Origin: Tepidiforma flava
GTDB taxonomy: Bacteria > Chloroflexota > Dehalococcoidia > Tepidiformales > Tepidiformaceae
DNA: 64,000 nucleotides
Assembly (NCBI RefSeq): GCF_027594505.1
Contig: NZ_CP115149.1
Location: forward strand, 939,435 to 1,003,434
Direction of reading: 5' to 3'
Of this stretch, positions 40,697-50,603 are shown in pieces. Positions within the stretch are counted from its first letter, which is position 1, and each line of letters starts with the position of its first letter. Under the pieces are notes generated by a model that searched no databases, was not told where the DNA came from, and saw only the letters and a program-made list of their open reading frames with translations. The translations under genes and the position numbers were made by a program.

Positions 40697-41947
40697 ATGC
40701 GGGAGCCGACGAACGGGCCGGGCCACGAGGACGTGGCGCTGCTGGTGGACTGGGAGAACCTGAAGTTCAGCCTGATGCAGCGGAACCGGAGGCCGAACGT
40801 GACGGCGCTGCGGGAGGCGGCGGAGCGGTTCGGGCGGGTGGCCTATGCGCGGGCCTACGCCGACTGGATGGACCCGGTGCAGGCGGGCGACCCGGCCTCG
40901 CTGTACACGGCGGGGCTGGAGCCGGTGTACGTGCTGACGCGGCGGTACACGACGGCCGAGGGGGATGTGCGCATCCAGAATTCGGTGGATGTGAAGCTGG
41001 CGGTGGACTGCGTGGAGGCGAGCCACCTCTACCCGAACATCGGCACGTTCGTCATCGCCTCGGGCGACCACAGCTTTTTCCACGTGGTGATGCTGCTGCG
41101 GGCGCGGGGGAAGCGGGTGGTGGTGATCGGGGTCTCCTGGGCGACCTCGGCGCAGCTGGTGCAGCAGGCGGATGTGGTGCTGTATTACGACCTGGACGTG
41201 GAGCCGGATGTGGAGCGGGCGGCGGCCGCGCCAGCGAAGGAGCCGGCGCCGGTGGCGAAGATCGAGCCGCGGCTGGCGGCGGCGGCGGCGCGGGCGCTGG
41301 AGCTGGCGCAGGCGAAGGGACCGGTCTCGGCGGAGCCGCGGGAGATCGCGGATGTGCTCGGCCACATCATCGCCATCGTGGAGGACTTCCGGCGGGACGG
41401 GCGCGACCTGCCGCTTTCGCTGGTGGGGCAGGAGCTGCAGAAGCGGATGCCGCAGGCCGATTTCCAGCGGCTGGCGCGGGGCCGGGCGGGCGACTTTGCG
41501 CGGGCGCTCCACGAGTCCGGGCTCGTGAAGATGGTGAACGCGGACTTCACGGACTGGCTGTACCTGCCGACGGAGCGCGCGGAGGCGATCGAGCGGCCGC
41601 GGAACACGGGGCCGGAGCCGGGCCGGTACGACTACGGCCGGTTCAACTACAACGACCTGAGTGAGGAGCAGCGGCACAGGGTCATCGTCGCTATCCACGA
41701 TGAGCGGTACCGGCCGGGCGTGGGCTGGCTGACGTTCAACCGGATCGTGGAGACGCTGAAGCCGGTGGTGCGGCGCGAGGAGACGGACGTGAAGAACCTG
41801 GTGAACAGCATGATTTCGTGGGGCGTGCTGAAGGTGGGGGAGACGAAGGTGGGGCATGCGCCGGAGACGGGGGCGCAGTACGAATACAAGACGTTCGAGC
41901 TGGACCTGCAGAACCCGGAGGTGCGGCGGGCGCTGCACCTGGAGTAG
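40697..41947 (+). CDS. NYN-domain (PIN-like) RNase with C-terminal LOTUS-like region
   Basis: The 416-aa protein begins with a NYN domain: LLVDWENLKFSL, VDVKLAVDC and VIASGDHSFFHVV supply the acidic residues of a PIN-like nuclease site. After a linker comes a region (about 225-300) with PLSLVGQELQKRMPQADFQRL resembling an OST-HTH/LOTUS RNA-binding module, then a C-terminal winged-helix-like stretch. Such proteins are thought to act on RNA. The message is probably leaderless. Target unknown. Confidence 0.88.
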   Translation: MREPTNGPGHEDVALLVDWENLKFSLMQRNRRPNVTALREAAERFGRVAYARAYADWMDPVQAGDPASLYTAGLEPVYVLTRRYTTAEGDVRIQNSVDVKLAVDCVEASHLYPNIGTFVIASGDHSFFHVVMLLRARGKRVVVIGVSWATSAQLVQQADVVLYYDLDVEPDVERAAAAPAKEPAPVAKIEPRLAAAAARALELAQAKGPVSAEPREIADVLGHIIAIVEDFRRDGRDLPLSLVGQELQKRMPQADFQRLARGRAGDFARALHESGLVKMVNADFTDWLYLPTERAEAIERPRNTGPEPGRYDYGRFNYNDLSEEQRHRVIVAIHDERYRPGVGWLTFNRIVETLKPVVRREETDVKNLVNSMISWGVLKVGETKVGHAPETGAQYEYKTFELDLQNPEVRRALHLE

Positions 41948-41965
41948 CCGCGGCGGCGCGGGGGT

Positions 41966-43591
41966 TCAGGCGGTGGCGGGGGCGGCGGCGCCGGTGGGGC
42001 GGCGGGCGAGCGCGGCGGCGACGAATTCGCGGAAGAGCGGGTGCGGGCGGTTCGGCCGGCTCTGGAGTTCGGGGTGGAACTGGGTGCCGAGCATGAACGG
42101 GTGGGCCGCGACTTCGGAGATTTCGACGAGAGCGCCATCGGGCGAGGTGCCGCTGACGCGGAGGCCTGCTTCTTCGAGGCGGGGCCGGTAGGCGTTGTTG
42201 AACTCCCAGCGGTGGCGGTGCCGCTCGCTGACGAGGTCGGCGCCGTAGGCGCGGTGGGCGACGCTGCCGGGCAGGAGCCGGCAGGGGTAGGCGCCGAGCC
42301 GCATGGTGCCGCCGAGGTTGACGACGCCGTGCTGCTCTTCGAGGAGGCTGATGACGGGATGGGGCGTCTCCGGGTCGAACTCGGTGCTGTTGGCGCCGAC
42401 GAGACCGGCGACGTTGCGGGCGAATTCGGTGACGAGCGCCTGCATGCCGAGGCAGAGGCCGAGGTAGGGCGTGCCGGTGGTGCGGCAGTATTCGGCGGCG
42501 CGGATCTTGCCTTCCCAGCCGCGTTCGCCGAAGCCGCCGGGGACGACGATGCCGTCGGCGCCGGCGAGGAGGTCGGCGGGCGGGCGGGTTTCGAGGGCTT
42601 CGGCGGGCACCCAGCGGATGGCGACATCGGCTTCGTGGGCGATGCCGGCGTGGACGAGAGCTTCCTTGACGGAGATGTAGGCATCGCGGAGTTCGACGTA
42701 TTTGCCGACGACGGCGACTTCGACGGTGCGCTTCGGGTGTTTGAGGCGGTAGACGAGGTCGCGCCACTCGGCGAGGTCGCGCTGGCCGGTGAGGCCGAGG
42801 CGGTCGAGGACGAAATCGCCGAGGCCGCGCTCTTCGAGGGTGATGGGGACTTCGTAGATGGTATCGGCCGTTTCCATGGGGATGACGGCGCGGGGTTCGA
42901 CGTCGCAGAAGAGGGCGACCTTCTCGGTGATGTCGCGGGGGACGGGGTGGTCGCTGCGGAGGACGATGGCGTCGGGCTGGATGCCTTTGGAGCGGAGTTC
43001 GCGGACGGAGTGCTGGGTGGGCTTGGTTTTCAGCTCACCGGTGGCGCCGACCCAGGGGAGGAAGCAGACGTGAACGGAGAGGGTGGCATCGCGGGGCTGT
43101 TCGTGGCGGATCTGGCGGATGGCTTCGATGAAGGTTTCGCCCTCGATGTCGCCGACGGTGCCGCCGACTTCGCAGATGAGGACGTCGCAGCCGGTGCGCT
43201 CGGCGACGCCGTAGATGCGGGCTTTGATTTCGTTGGTGAGGTGGGGGACCTGCTGGATGGTGCCGCCGAGGTAATCGCCGCGGCGCTCGCGTTCGAGGAC
43301 GGCGAGGTAGACCTGACCGGAGGTGACGGAGGAGGCGGCTTCGAGGTCCTGGTCGATGAAGCGTTCGTAGTGGCCGAGGTCGAGGTCGGTTTCGGCGCCG
43401 TCGACGGTGACGAAGACTTCCCCGTGCTGGTAGGGGGACATGGTGCCGGGGTCGACGTTGAGGTAGGGGTCGAGCTTTTGGATGGAGACGTTGATGCCGC
43501 GGGATTTGAGGATTCGGCCGAGGCTGGCGGTGGTGATGCCCTTCCCGACGGAGCTGACGACGCCGCCGGTGACGAAGATGAATTTCGGCAT
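41966..43591 (-). CDS. pyrG: CTP synthase
   Basis: The 541-aa protein has the synthetase domain ([49 protein letters not shown]) and a glutamine amidotransferase domain with the catalytic Cys in GLCLGMQ and His-Glu in HPELQ. It converts UTP to CTP. Length is normal. A near-consensus promoter lies about 30-60 bases upstream and GGAGG precedes the ATG. Confidence 0.98.
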   Translation of the reverse strand: MPKFIFVTGGVVSSVGKGITTASLGRILKSRGINVSIQKLDPYLNVDPGTMSPYQHGEVFVTVDGAETDLDLGHYERFIDQDLEAASSVTSGQVYLAVLERERRGDYLGGTIQQVPHLTNEIKARIYGVAERTGCDVLICEVGGTVGDIEGETFIEAIRQIRHEQPRDATLSVHVCFLPWVGATGELKTKPTQHSVRELRSKGIQPDAIVLRSDHPVPRDITEKVALFCDVEPRAVIPMETADTIYEVPITLEERGLGDFVLDRLGLTGQRDLAEWRDLVYRLKHPKRTVEVAVVGKYVELRDAYISVKEALVHAGIAHEADVAIRWVPAEALETRPPADLLAGADGIVVPGGFGERGWEGKIRAAEYCRTTGTPYLGLCLGMQALVTEFARNVAGLVGANSTEFDPETPHPVISLLEEQHGVVNLGGTMRLGAYPCRLLPGSVAHRAYGADLVSERHRHRWEFNNAYRPRLEEAGLRVSGTSPDGALVEISEVAAHPFMLGTQFHPELQSRPNRPHPLFREFVAAALARRPTGAAAPATA

Positions 43592-43621
43592 GGCCTCCTG
43601 CGTCCCCGGGGTGCTCTTCCG

Positions 43622-43650
43622 ATGCTACGGCGCGGGGTGGGCGCGGTCAA
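43622..43650 (-). promoter_or_regulatory. pyrG promoter
   Basis: On the - strand TTGACC (43645-43650) and TAGCAT (43622-43627) with ideal 17-base spacing. Confidence 0.75.
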
Positions 43651-43680
43651 CGAACATTTGTGTTACGTCGCGCGGGCGGT

Positions 43681-44133
43681 TCAGGCGGGCGATTTGCGGG
43701 CGGCGAGGCGCTGGCGGGCGAAGGCGGTGACCATATCGGCGATGCCCATGAGGCCCATGCCTTTGCCCATCGAGACTTCTTTGCCGAAGACGGTGAAGAC
43801 GCTGTCGCAGGGGACGGCGGCGACTTCTTCGAGGGGCTGGCCGGAGAGGGTTTCATCGAGGATGACGGCCCAGGCTTTCGCGGAGAGGCCCTGCGGGTTT
43901 TCGACGGCGAAATGGAATTTGAGGGTGCCGTCGGGCAGGTCTTCGGCCCAGACGTAGGCATCGGATTCGCACTTCTGGACGTGGTGCTCTTCGGGGAAGG
44001 GGCGGGTCGCGATGCGCTCGGGGACTTCCTGGAAGCGGTCGGCGTACTCGATGAGCATCTCGATCCGCTCCTGGCGGTCAGCGAAGGCGAAATCGTCGAT
44101 GACCTGCTGGAAGGCTTTGGGGGGCTGGGCCAT
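43681..44133 (-). CDS. sufE: SufE-family cysteine desulfurase activator
   Basis: The 150-aa protein has the SufE fold with the sulfur-accepting Cys55 in VQKCESDAYVWAE, and FHFAVENPQGLSAKAWAVIL further on. SufE takes persulfide sulfur from SufS for Fe-S cluster assembly. Its gene follows that of a sulfurtransferase by about 75 bases, a sensible pair. No other suf genes are nearby. Confidence 0.93.
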   Translation of the reverse strand: MAQPPKAFQQVIDDFAFADRQERIEMLIEYADRFQEVPERIATRPFPEEHHVQKCESDAYVWAEDLPDGTLKFHFAVENPQGLSAKAWAVILDETLSGQPLEEVAAVPCDSVFTVFGKEVSMGKGMGLMGIADMVTAFARQRLAARKSPA

Positions 44134-44209
44134 GGGGACGCTCCGGGGAGTGGACGCGGCGGGCAGCCGGGCCGCCCGCCGCGCCGTGATGATCCAAGCG
44201 TAGCGAAGG

Positions 44210-45073
<864 letters not shown>

Positions 45074-45125
45074 GGACGACCTCCCTGGGGTGGGCTGGGG
45101 ATAGGCGGCGGGTGCCGCCGGCTCG

Positions 45126-45154
45126 AGTGTAGATCGGCGGCCCGAGAAAGTCGA
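45126..45154 (-). promoter_or_regulatory. Sulfurtransferase-sufE promoter
   Basis: On the - strand TCGACT (45149-45154) and TACACT (45126-45131) spaced by 17 bases; the leader is about 45 bases. A second TTGACT lies 12 bases further up. Confidence 0.6.
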
Positions 45155-45170
45155 GTGAGACAGTCAACAA

Positions 45171-45983
45171 TCAGCCGGGTGCGAGGAAGTCGTCGCGGCC
45201 GGGAAGCCGGCGGGTGAGCTGGCCGCCGTCGATGGGGAGGTCGTGGCCGGTGACGAAGCTGGAGGCATCGGAGGCGAGCCAGGTGACGGCTTCGACGACG
45301 TCGTCGATGGTGCCCATGCGCCGGAGCGGGGTTTCGCGGGTGAAGGCGCGGACGACGGGCGGGATGAACATGTGGGCAGTCATCGGGGTTTCGATGAGGC
45401 CGGGGGAGACGACGTTGACGCGGACGCGCTGGGGCCCGTATTCGAGGGCGGCGATGCGGGTGATGTGGTTGACGGCGGCCTTGGAGCCGCCGTAGGCGGC
45501 GAGCCCTTCGCCGACGAGCCGGGCGGTGATGGAGGAGATGGTGATGAGGGAGCCGCCGCCGGTCTTCGCCATGGCGTTGGCCATGTGGCGGATGAAGGAG
45601 ACGGCGCCGAGGAACTGGACGGCGGCCATGGCGTGGAGGCGCTCGGGGGTGAGGTCGCGGATGGGGGTGCTCTGCTCGAAGCCGGCGGAGTTGAGGGCGA
45701 CATCGAGGGTGCCGTAGCGGTCGAGGGCGGCGCGGGCGAGGGCCTCGACCTGGTCGTCGCGGGTGATGTCGCAGACGACGGGAATGGCGCCGCATTCGGC
45801 GGCGAGGGATTCGAGCTCGGGCAGGCGGCGGGCGGCGGCGATGACGGCGGCGCCTTCGCGGGCGAAGCGGAGGGCGGCCGCGCGGCCGATGCCGGAGGAG
45901 GCGCCGAGGACGACGGCGACTTTGCCGGCGAGCCGGCCGGCGGCGGCGGGCGGGGCGCCGGGCTCCGGGGCGGGCTCGCTCAT
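45171..45983 (-). CDS. Short-chain dehydrogenase/reductase
   Basis: The 270-aa SDR has VVLGASSGIGRAAALRF, LDVALNSAG, ITISSITARLVGEGLAAYGGSKAA broken into the catalytic Ser strand and YGGSK pair, and a C-terminus with GHDLPIDGGQ. It overlaps the CoA-transferase gene by four bases and is the last gene of the Rieske operon, so it likely oxidises or reduces a hydroxy-acyl or alcohol intermediate of that pathway. Confidence 0.92.
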   Translation of the reverse strand: MSEPAPEPGAPPAAAGRLAGKVAVVLGASSGIGRAAALRFAREGAAVIAAARRLPELESLAAECGAIPVVCDITRDDQVEALARAALDRYGTLDVALNSAGFEQSTPIRDLTPERLHAMAAVQFLGAVSFIRHMANAMAKTGGGSLITISSITARLVGEGLAAYGGSKAAVNHITRIAALEYGPQRVRVNVVSPGLIETPMTAHMFIPPVVRAFTRETPLRRMGTIDDVVEAVTWLASDASSFVTGHDLPIDGGQLTRRLPGRDDFLAPG

Positions 45984-47470
45984 TCGAGGCTGCCCCAGAG
46001 CTGCTTCGCCTGCGCGCGGAGCTCGGCGCGAAAATCGGGATGGGCGATGGCGATGAGCTCTTCGGCGCGCTGGCGGTGGTTCTTATCGAGCAGGCGGGCG
46101 ATGCCGTACTCGGTGATGACGGTATCGGCGAGGTAGCGCGGCACGGTGACGAGGGTGCCTTCCGGGTGCTGCGCGACGATCTTGGAGACGGTGCCTTCGA
46201 GGGCGGTGGAGCGGAGGACGGTGATGGCGCGGCCGTCGGGGCAGAGGGCGGCGGAGAGGTGGGCATCGGGCTGGCCGCCGGTGCCGTTGACCATATGGCC
46301 GCCGAAGCGGTCTTCGCTGGCGACCTGCCCGAGGAGGTCGACGGCGATGGCGCTGTTGATGGAGGTCATCTGGCGGTTCTGGGCCATGAGGAGGGGGTTG
46401 AGGAGGTAGTTCGAGTCGTACAGTTCGAAGGCGGGGTTGCCGGCGATGATGCGGAGGTCGGTGCCGTCGCAGCCGGTCCAGGCGGTGGCGACGGCGCGGC
46501 CGCGGTGGATGGATTTGCGGGCGCCGGTGAGGACGCCCTGCTCCCAGAGGCGGGCGAGCCCGGGCGAGCCGAGTTCGGTGTGGAGGCCGAGGTCGCGGGC
46601 GTGGTCGAAGGCGCCGGCTTTGAACATGAGGGAACTGGGCTGGCCGACGCCGACCTGGATGGTGTCGCCGTCGCGGATGAGCGTCTTCAGGTGGTCGGCG
46701 ATGGCCTGGGCGGCAGAGTCGACCTCGGCGAGGCCGAAGGCCTGCTGGAGGATGCCGGGCGGCATGAGGTGGAACATGTCCTCGACGAGGGCGACCTGGT
46801 CGGGGGAGGCCTGGCTGAAGATCTCGAGGAGGGCGTCGCTGTGTTCGGGCGGGGCCTGGGTCTCGATGCGCCGGCGGACGGCTGCGAGGTCGACGGGCTG
46901 GATGGCGCCGTCGACGAAGGTGTCGATCTCGGAGACGTGGATCCAGGTGTCGCCGAAGACGGGCTCGATGTTGGGGTCGATAGCGGCGATGGTGTGGCGG
47001 CAGCGGCGGACGTAGGCCTTCTTGTGCCACATGTGGGGGCCGAAGTTGACGTAGCCCTTTTCGTTCGGGGGCGAGACGGCGACGAGGAAGACATCGGGGA
47101 TGCGGGCCTCGGGCCGGCCGGCATCGAAGGCCTTGAAGCCGAGCATGAAGGTGTTGGGGAGGTAGGTGGCGATGCGCTGGTCGTGGGCGGGGCGGAGGGC
47201 GTCGCCGATGAAGAGTTCGATCTCTTTCTCGCCTTTGGGGCCGTCGGGGGCGAAGAGGGGCACTTCGCGCGGGGCGAGGCAGCGGATGTCGACGCGTTCG
47301 AGCTTCCGGGCGCGCTCGAGGAGGGCCTGGGTGAGGACGCCGGGGCAGAGGATGCCGAGGCCGACGAGGTGGCCTTCCTGGACGGCTTCGAGGGCTTCGG
47401 CGGGGCTCTTCTTGCGCGACTCGAACTCGTCGCGCCAGTCGCGGTAGCGGCGGGTCGAGGTGGCAGTCAT
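45980..47470 (-). CDS. Acetyl-CoA hydrolase/CoA-transferase family
   Basis: The 496-aa protein belongs to the 4-hydroxybutyrate/succinyl-CoA:acetate type family: PNEKGYVNFGPHMWHKKAYV, GDTIQVGVGQPSSLMF and the catalytic Glu region LGLHTELGSPGLARLWEQG, then GGMVNGTGG-like stretch (HMVNGTGGQPDAHLSAAL). It moves CoA between carboxylic acids. Its start and end overlap the neighbouring genes by four bases each, so the three are strictly coupled in an operon with a Rieske oxygenase. Confidence 0.92.
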   Translation of the reverse strand: MTATSTRRYRDWRDEFESRKKSPAEALEAVQEGHLVGLGILCPGVLTQALLERARKLERVDIRCLAPREVPLFAPDGPKGEKEIELFIGDALRPAHDQRIATYLPNTFMLGFKAFDAGRPEARIPDVFLVAVSPPNEKGYVNFGPHMWHKKAYVRRCRHTIAAIDPNIEPVFGDTWIHVSEIDTFVDGAIQPVDLAAVRRRIETQAPPEHSDALLEIFSQASPDQVALVEDMFHLMPPGILQQAFGLAEVDSAAQAIADHLKTLIRDGDTIQVGVGQPSSLMFKAGAFDHARDLGLHTELGSPGLARLWEQGVLTGARKSIHRGRAVATAWTGCDGTDLRIIAGNPAFELYDSNYLLNPLLMAQNRQMTSINSAIAVDLLGQVASEDRFGGHMVNGTGGQPDAHLSAALCPDGRAITVLRSTALEGTVSKIVAQHPEGTLVTVPRYLADTVITEYGIARLLDKNHRQRAEELIAIAHPDFRAELRAQAKQLWGSLE

Positions 47471-47970
47471 CGGGGCTCCTCCGGTTGAACTGCAGCGGCG
47501 GGCCGGGCGGCAGCAGCGGCGGCGGCCGCGCTGCGGACGGCAGCGGGGAAGGCGGCCGGCGGGAGGTCGCCGGCCGCGAGGCGGCGGACGGCTTCCCTTG
47601 CGCCGGCGAGGGCGGCGAGCTGGCGGAGCGCCTGGGCGGCGAGCCAGCCCGGGGAGGCGGAGCCGGCGAGGGTGCGGAGTTCGCCGGGGCGGGCGATGCC
47701 GGCCTCATCGAGGAGGCCGGGCAGGCGGTAGAGGACGAAGGGGCGGAGGTCGGGCAGGGCGCTGTGGAAGGCGGCGGTCGAGCGGCTGACGGGCGCGCCG
47801 GCGAAGGCCGCGCGGGCGGCGGCTTCGAGGCCGGCGCGGGCCGCGTCGACGGCGTCGGCGAGGGCCGCGGCCTCCTCAGCGGTGGCTGCGCCGGCCCCGG
47901 CGAGGGCTTCGGCGAGCGCACCGGGCGCGGGCGGGTGTTCGAGCCAGCTGAGCGCGCCGGCGGGAGTCAT
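47467..47970 (-). CDS. Alanine-rich hypothetical protein
   Basis: A 167-aa Ala/Pro-rich protein (WLEHPPAPGALAEALAGAG, STAAFHSALPDLRPFVLYRLPGLLDEAG). No family is recognised. It is squeezed between the Rieske oxygenase and the CoA-transferase genes, overlapping the latter by four bases and starting 5 bases after the former's stop, which supports real translation. Composition is extreme but LRPFVLYRLPGLL suggests a folded helix bundle. Possibly a small accessory subunit. Confidence 0.65.
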   Translation of the reverse strand: MTPAGALSWLEHPPAPGALAEALAGAGAATAEEAAALADAVDAARAGLEAAARAAFAGAPVSRSTAAFHSALPDLRPFVLYRLPGLLDEAGIARPGELRTLAGSASPGWLAAQALRQLAALAGAREAVRRLAAGDLPPAAFPAAVRSAAAAAAAARPAAAVQPEEPR

Positions 47971-47975
47971 GGCGG

Positions 47976-49361
47976 CTATTCGAGCTCCATCCAGCGGTCG
48001 TAGAGCTGGTGGAAGTGGCGAATTTTGGTTTCGTTGTAGCTGGCGAAGACGACCTCGGGCCGGCGCATGGTCTTCAGGCCGAGCTGGACCTTCGGGATGT
48101 TGAAGGTGTCCTGGTTGAAGACGCGGGCGAGCATGCCGAGCTCGGGGGCATCGGCCCAGTCGTCATCGGGGCCGAGCCAGTGGATGGGCGCGGCGGGCGG
48201 CCGGGGTTCGCCCTTCGGCCACGGCGCCAGGAACATGCACTCCATGATGCACTCGTCCGGGTTGTCGCCGTGGGGCCGGAAGCGGTAGGTGATGCGGTTG
48301 AAGGCGCCCCAGGGGTGGAAGTTGGGGAAGACGGTGTAGTAGATGGAATCGAGGTATTCGGCGTCGCAGTAGGTATCGGCGTCGTCGCCGATGACGGCGC
48401 GCATGCCTTCGCGGCTGAGCATGGCGGCGAACTGGCGGGCGCCCATGCCCGGGGGCACCTCGGCGAGCGGCGGCGTATCGAGGTTGCGGTCGAACATGGC
48501 GTCGAGCATGTCCTGCTGGCCGGGGGTGTCGCGGAGGTGGGGGCTGGGCGTGCCGTTGGGCGTGATGGCGCGGGAGAAGTTGCCGAAGACGTCGTACTGG
48601 GAGTTGGAGTCGCCGATGCCGTTGAGGAGCTGGGGGTGGGTGGCGACGACGTGGTAGGCCTCCATGAAGGCTTCCTGCGCGACCTTCCAGTTGCAGCGGA
48701 GGACCTTGGCGACGTGGGCCTGCTTGAAGCGGTTGGCGAGGTTCCAGCGCTCGAAGTGGCGAGGGAGGTCGCCGAGGAACTGTTCGAGGGGTTCGGCATC
48801 CGGGTCGGGGTTGATGAAGACGAAGCCGCCCCAGGTGCCGACCTTGACTTCGGGGAGGCGGTAGTCGCGCTCGTTGACTTCGGGGAAGTCCCACTGGCAG
48901 ACGACTTCCTTGAGGGAGCCGTCGATCTCCCAGCACCAGCCGTGGAAGGGGCAGCGGAACTCCTGGGCGCCGCGGCCGTCGAATTCGCGGAGCTGGCGGC
49001 CGCGATGGAGGCAGGCGTTGTGGAAGGCCTGGATGCGGTCCGGCGCGGAGCGGACGACGAGGAAGGAGAGATGGGCGATGTCGTAGACGATGTAGTCGCC
49101 GACGTTCGGGATGTCTTCTTCGCGGCAGGCCATCTGCCAGGCGCGCTTCCAGATCTTCTCGACTTCGCGGTCGTGGATGGCCTTGCTGTAGTACTGCTCA
49201 GCGGGGACGCGGGTGACGCCGGGCTCGATGGGGGATTCGAGGCGGAGGACGGGCGGGACGGGGCGGGAGTCCTGGTCGAGGAGCTCCTGGTAGAGGGTGC
49301 CGGCGGAGCGGTAGCCGGCGGAGGTGAGGCGGCCCTGGTCGCCGACGGTCTTGAGCGCCAT
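47976..49361 (-). CDS. Rieske aromatic-ring-hydroxylating oxygenase, large subunit
   Basis: The 461-aa protein has the Rieske [2Fe-2S] ligands (NACLHRGRQL and CPFHGWCWE) and the mononuclear iron site (EAYHVVATHPQ with two His, and a later Asp in NQDTFNIPKVQ). It opens an aromatic or other unsaturated/N-methyl substrate by oxygen insertion using reductase-supplied electrons. No small subunit, ferredoxin or reductase gene is adjacent, so it is either a homomeric oxygenase or shares electron carriers encoded elsewhere. ATG 49361 has GGAGGTT upstream. Confidence 0.94.
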   Translation of the reverse strand: MALKTVGDQGRLTSAGYRSAGTLYQELLDQDSRPVPPVLRLESPIEPGVTRVPAEQYYSKAIHDREVEKIWKRAWQMACREEDIPNVGDYIVYDIAHLSFLVVRSAPDRIQAFHNACLHRGRQLREFDGRGAQEFRCPFHGWCWEIDGSLKEVVCQWDFPEVNERDYRLPEVKVGTWGGFVFINPDPDAEPLEQFLGDLPRHFERWNLANRFKQAHVAKVLRCNWKVAQEAFMEAYHVVATHPQLLNGIGDSNSQYDVFGNFSRAITPNGTPSPHLRDTPGQQDMLDAMFDRNLDTPPLAEVPPGMGARQFAAMLSREGMRAVIGDDADTYCDAEYLDSIYYTVFPNFHPWGAFNRITYRFRPHGDNPDECIMECMFLAPWPKGEPRPPAAPIHWLGPDDDWADAPELGMLARVFNQDTFNIPKVQLGLKTMRRPEVVFASYNETKIRHFHQLYDRWMELE

Positions 49362-49382
49362 GGTGGGGGAACCTCCTTCGGG

Positions 49383-49661
49383 TCAGTCGTGGACGATTTC
49401 GAGGCCGCGGGCGCGCTCGGCGCGGTGGCCCATGCCTTCGACGGGTTTGCCGCCGACCCAGATGATCATGTGGGGGTCGGCGTAGGTGAGGGGGCCTTCG
49501 AGGTGGCGGGTAGTGAAGCCGTCGAAGATGCCATAGGCCTCGCCTTTGATGACGCGGACGCGGTTGCCGGGGAGCTCTTCGTAGATGGCGCCGGAGAGGG
49601 GGTGGCGCTTCTTGCGGGGCGGGCGGGTGAGGGGAGCGGGTTCGGCGTTGGGGTCGGCCAT
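49383..49661 (-). CDS. Small hypothetical protein preceding Rieske oxygenase
   Basis: A 92-aa protein starting MADPNAEPAP (ATG 49661), with a basic segment RPPRKKRHPL and a beta-rich remainder (AIYEELPGNRVRVIKGEAYG, PHMIIWVGGKPVEG). No family is recognised and it does not resemble known oxygenase small subunits. It ends 21 bases before the Rieske gene and is first in that operon. It is divergent from the next hypothetical gene, with an inverted repeat between. Confidence 0.65.
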   Translation of the reverse strand: MADPNAEPAPLTRPPRKKRHPLSGAIYEELPGNRVRVIKGEAYGIFDGFTTRHLEGPLTYADPHMIIWVGGKPVEGMGHRAERARGLEIVHD

Positions 49662-49684
49662 GGCTATCCTGCCTGCCAGATTTT

Positions 49685-49713
49685 TGGCCATACGGCCAGT
49701 GGCGCGACTATAC
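49685..49713. promoter_or_regulatory. Inverted repeat and -10 between divergent genes
   Basis: TGGCC-ATAC-GGCCA (49685-49698) is a perfect inverted repeat; TATACT (49708-49713) is a -10 box for the + strand. The repeat sits in the -35 area of that promoter and about 25 bases upstream of the - strand gene, so one regulator could control both directions. Confidence 0.5.
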
Positions 49714-49777
49714 TGTGGGCCGCGAACGATTGCAACGGCCTCTCGCGGGTATCGACGCGGCCGATGCGCTGGAGGGA

Positions 49778-50062
49778 ATGATGCGCAGGTGGGAAGGCGA
49801 GGCGGAGCTGGAAGTGCTCCGGGCCGGGTTCAGGAAGCGGGTGGCGCTGGAGCTGTTCACGAAGCCGACGCCGCCCGGGAAGGTGCAGGGCTGGGGCGGG
49901 GCATTCCGGGCCGAGCCGCTCATCGTGCCGGCCATCGGCCGGGGGGTGGTGACGCTCGATGACGGGGACGAGCTGGAGGTGATGGTGGAGAGCTTCGACG
50001 CCGTGACGGGGCGGGGGACGCTGTTCGGGCTGGGTGCGCCGCCGCGGGTGCTGCGGGGCTAG
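49778..50062 (+). CDS. Hypothetical protein, 94 aa
   Basis: Starts at ATG 49778 (or the adjacent ATG at 49781) behind GGAGGGA. The product MMRRWEGEAELEVL, GFRKRVALELFTKPTPPGKVQGWGGAF, VVTLDDGDELEVMVESFD has a beta-rich pattern; no family recognised. An upstream GTG at 49715 is in frame but directly follows the -10 box. Its stop codon overlaps the stop of the converging AhpD-like gene. Confidence 0.55.
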   Translation: MMRRWEGEAELEVLRAGFRKRVALELFTKPTPPGKVQGWGGAFRAEPLIVPAIGRGVVTLDDGDELEVMVESFDAVTGRGTLFGLGAPPRVLRG

Positions 50063-50601
50063 GAGACCGCCGGGGCGCGGTAGGCCGCGGAGCCGGGCGT
50101 GGGCAGCACGGTGACGGGCATCTGCTCCGGTTCGAGGCCGAGCGTGATGAGGACCTTCGCGAGGCCGAGGAAGAGCCCGACGCCGAGGGTGAGGGCGGCG
50201 AGGCCGGCCTCGCCGAGCTCGCGGCGGAGCGCTTCGCCGAGGGCCGGGTCGGCGCGGTCGGGGTCGCCGATGATGGCGTCGGTGTAGGCGAGGATGCGCT
50301 TTTCGCGGGCGGAGAGGGGGGACTCGGCGTAGGCGTCGGTGACGAAGTCGAGGGTGGCTTCATCGAGGCCTTCCTCGCGCGCGAGGGAGAAGCGGACCTG
50401 TCGGCAGAAGCCGCAGGCGGTGACGCGGGCGTTGCGGATGCGCGCGATTTCGCGGTCGCGCTGGGAGAGGGCGGGGTCCATCCAGAAGTCGGCGTAGAGG
50501 GCGGCGAACGATTGCTGGATGGCGGGCGCGTGGGCGAGGACGGTGTGGAAGGCGGGCGGCTGGCCGGGGACGGCGGATGGGACGCGGGGGACGGTGGACA
50601 C
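50059..50601 (-). CDS. AhpD-like/carboxymuconolactone decarboxylase family protein
   Basis: The 180-aa helical protein has the AhpD-type redox motif CGFC in RVTACGFCRQVRFSLAREEGL, after IARIRNA. Members reduce peroxides via partner thiols or decarboxylate carboxymuconolactone; the Cys pair favours the peroxidase type. GTG start 50601 comes two bases after the stop of the upstream gene, so both are one transcript. Next to an E3-like dehydrogenase, which is a known partner of AhpD in mycobacteria. Confidence 0.85.
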   Translation of the reverse strand: MSTVPRVPSAVPGQPPAFHTVLAHAPAIQQSFAALYADFWMDPALSQRDREIARIRNARVTACGFCRQVRFSLAREEGLDEATLDFVTDAYAESPLSAREKRILAYTDAIIGDPDRADPALGEALRRELGEAGLAALTLGVGLFLGLAKVLITLGLEPEQMPVTVLPTPGSAAYRAPAVS

Positions 50602-50603
50602 GG

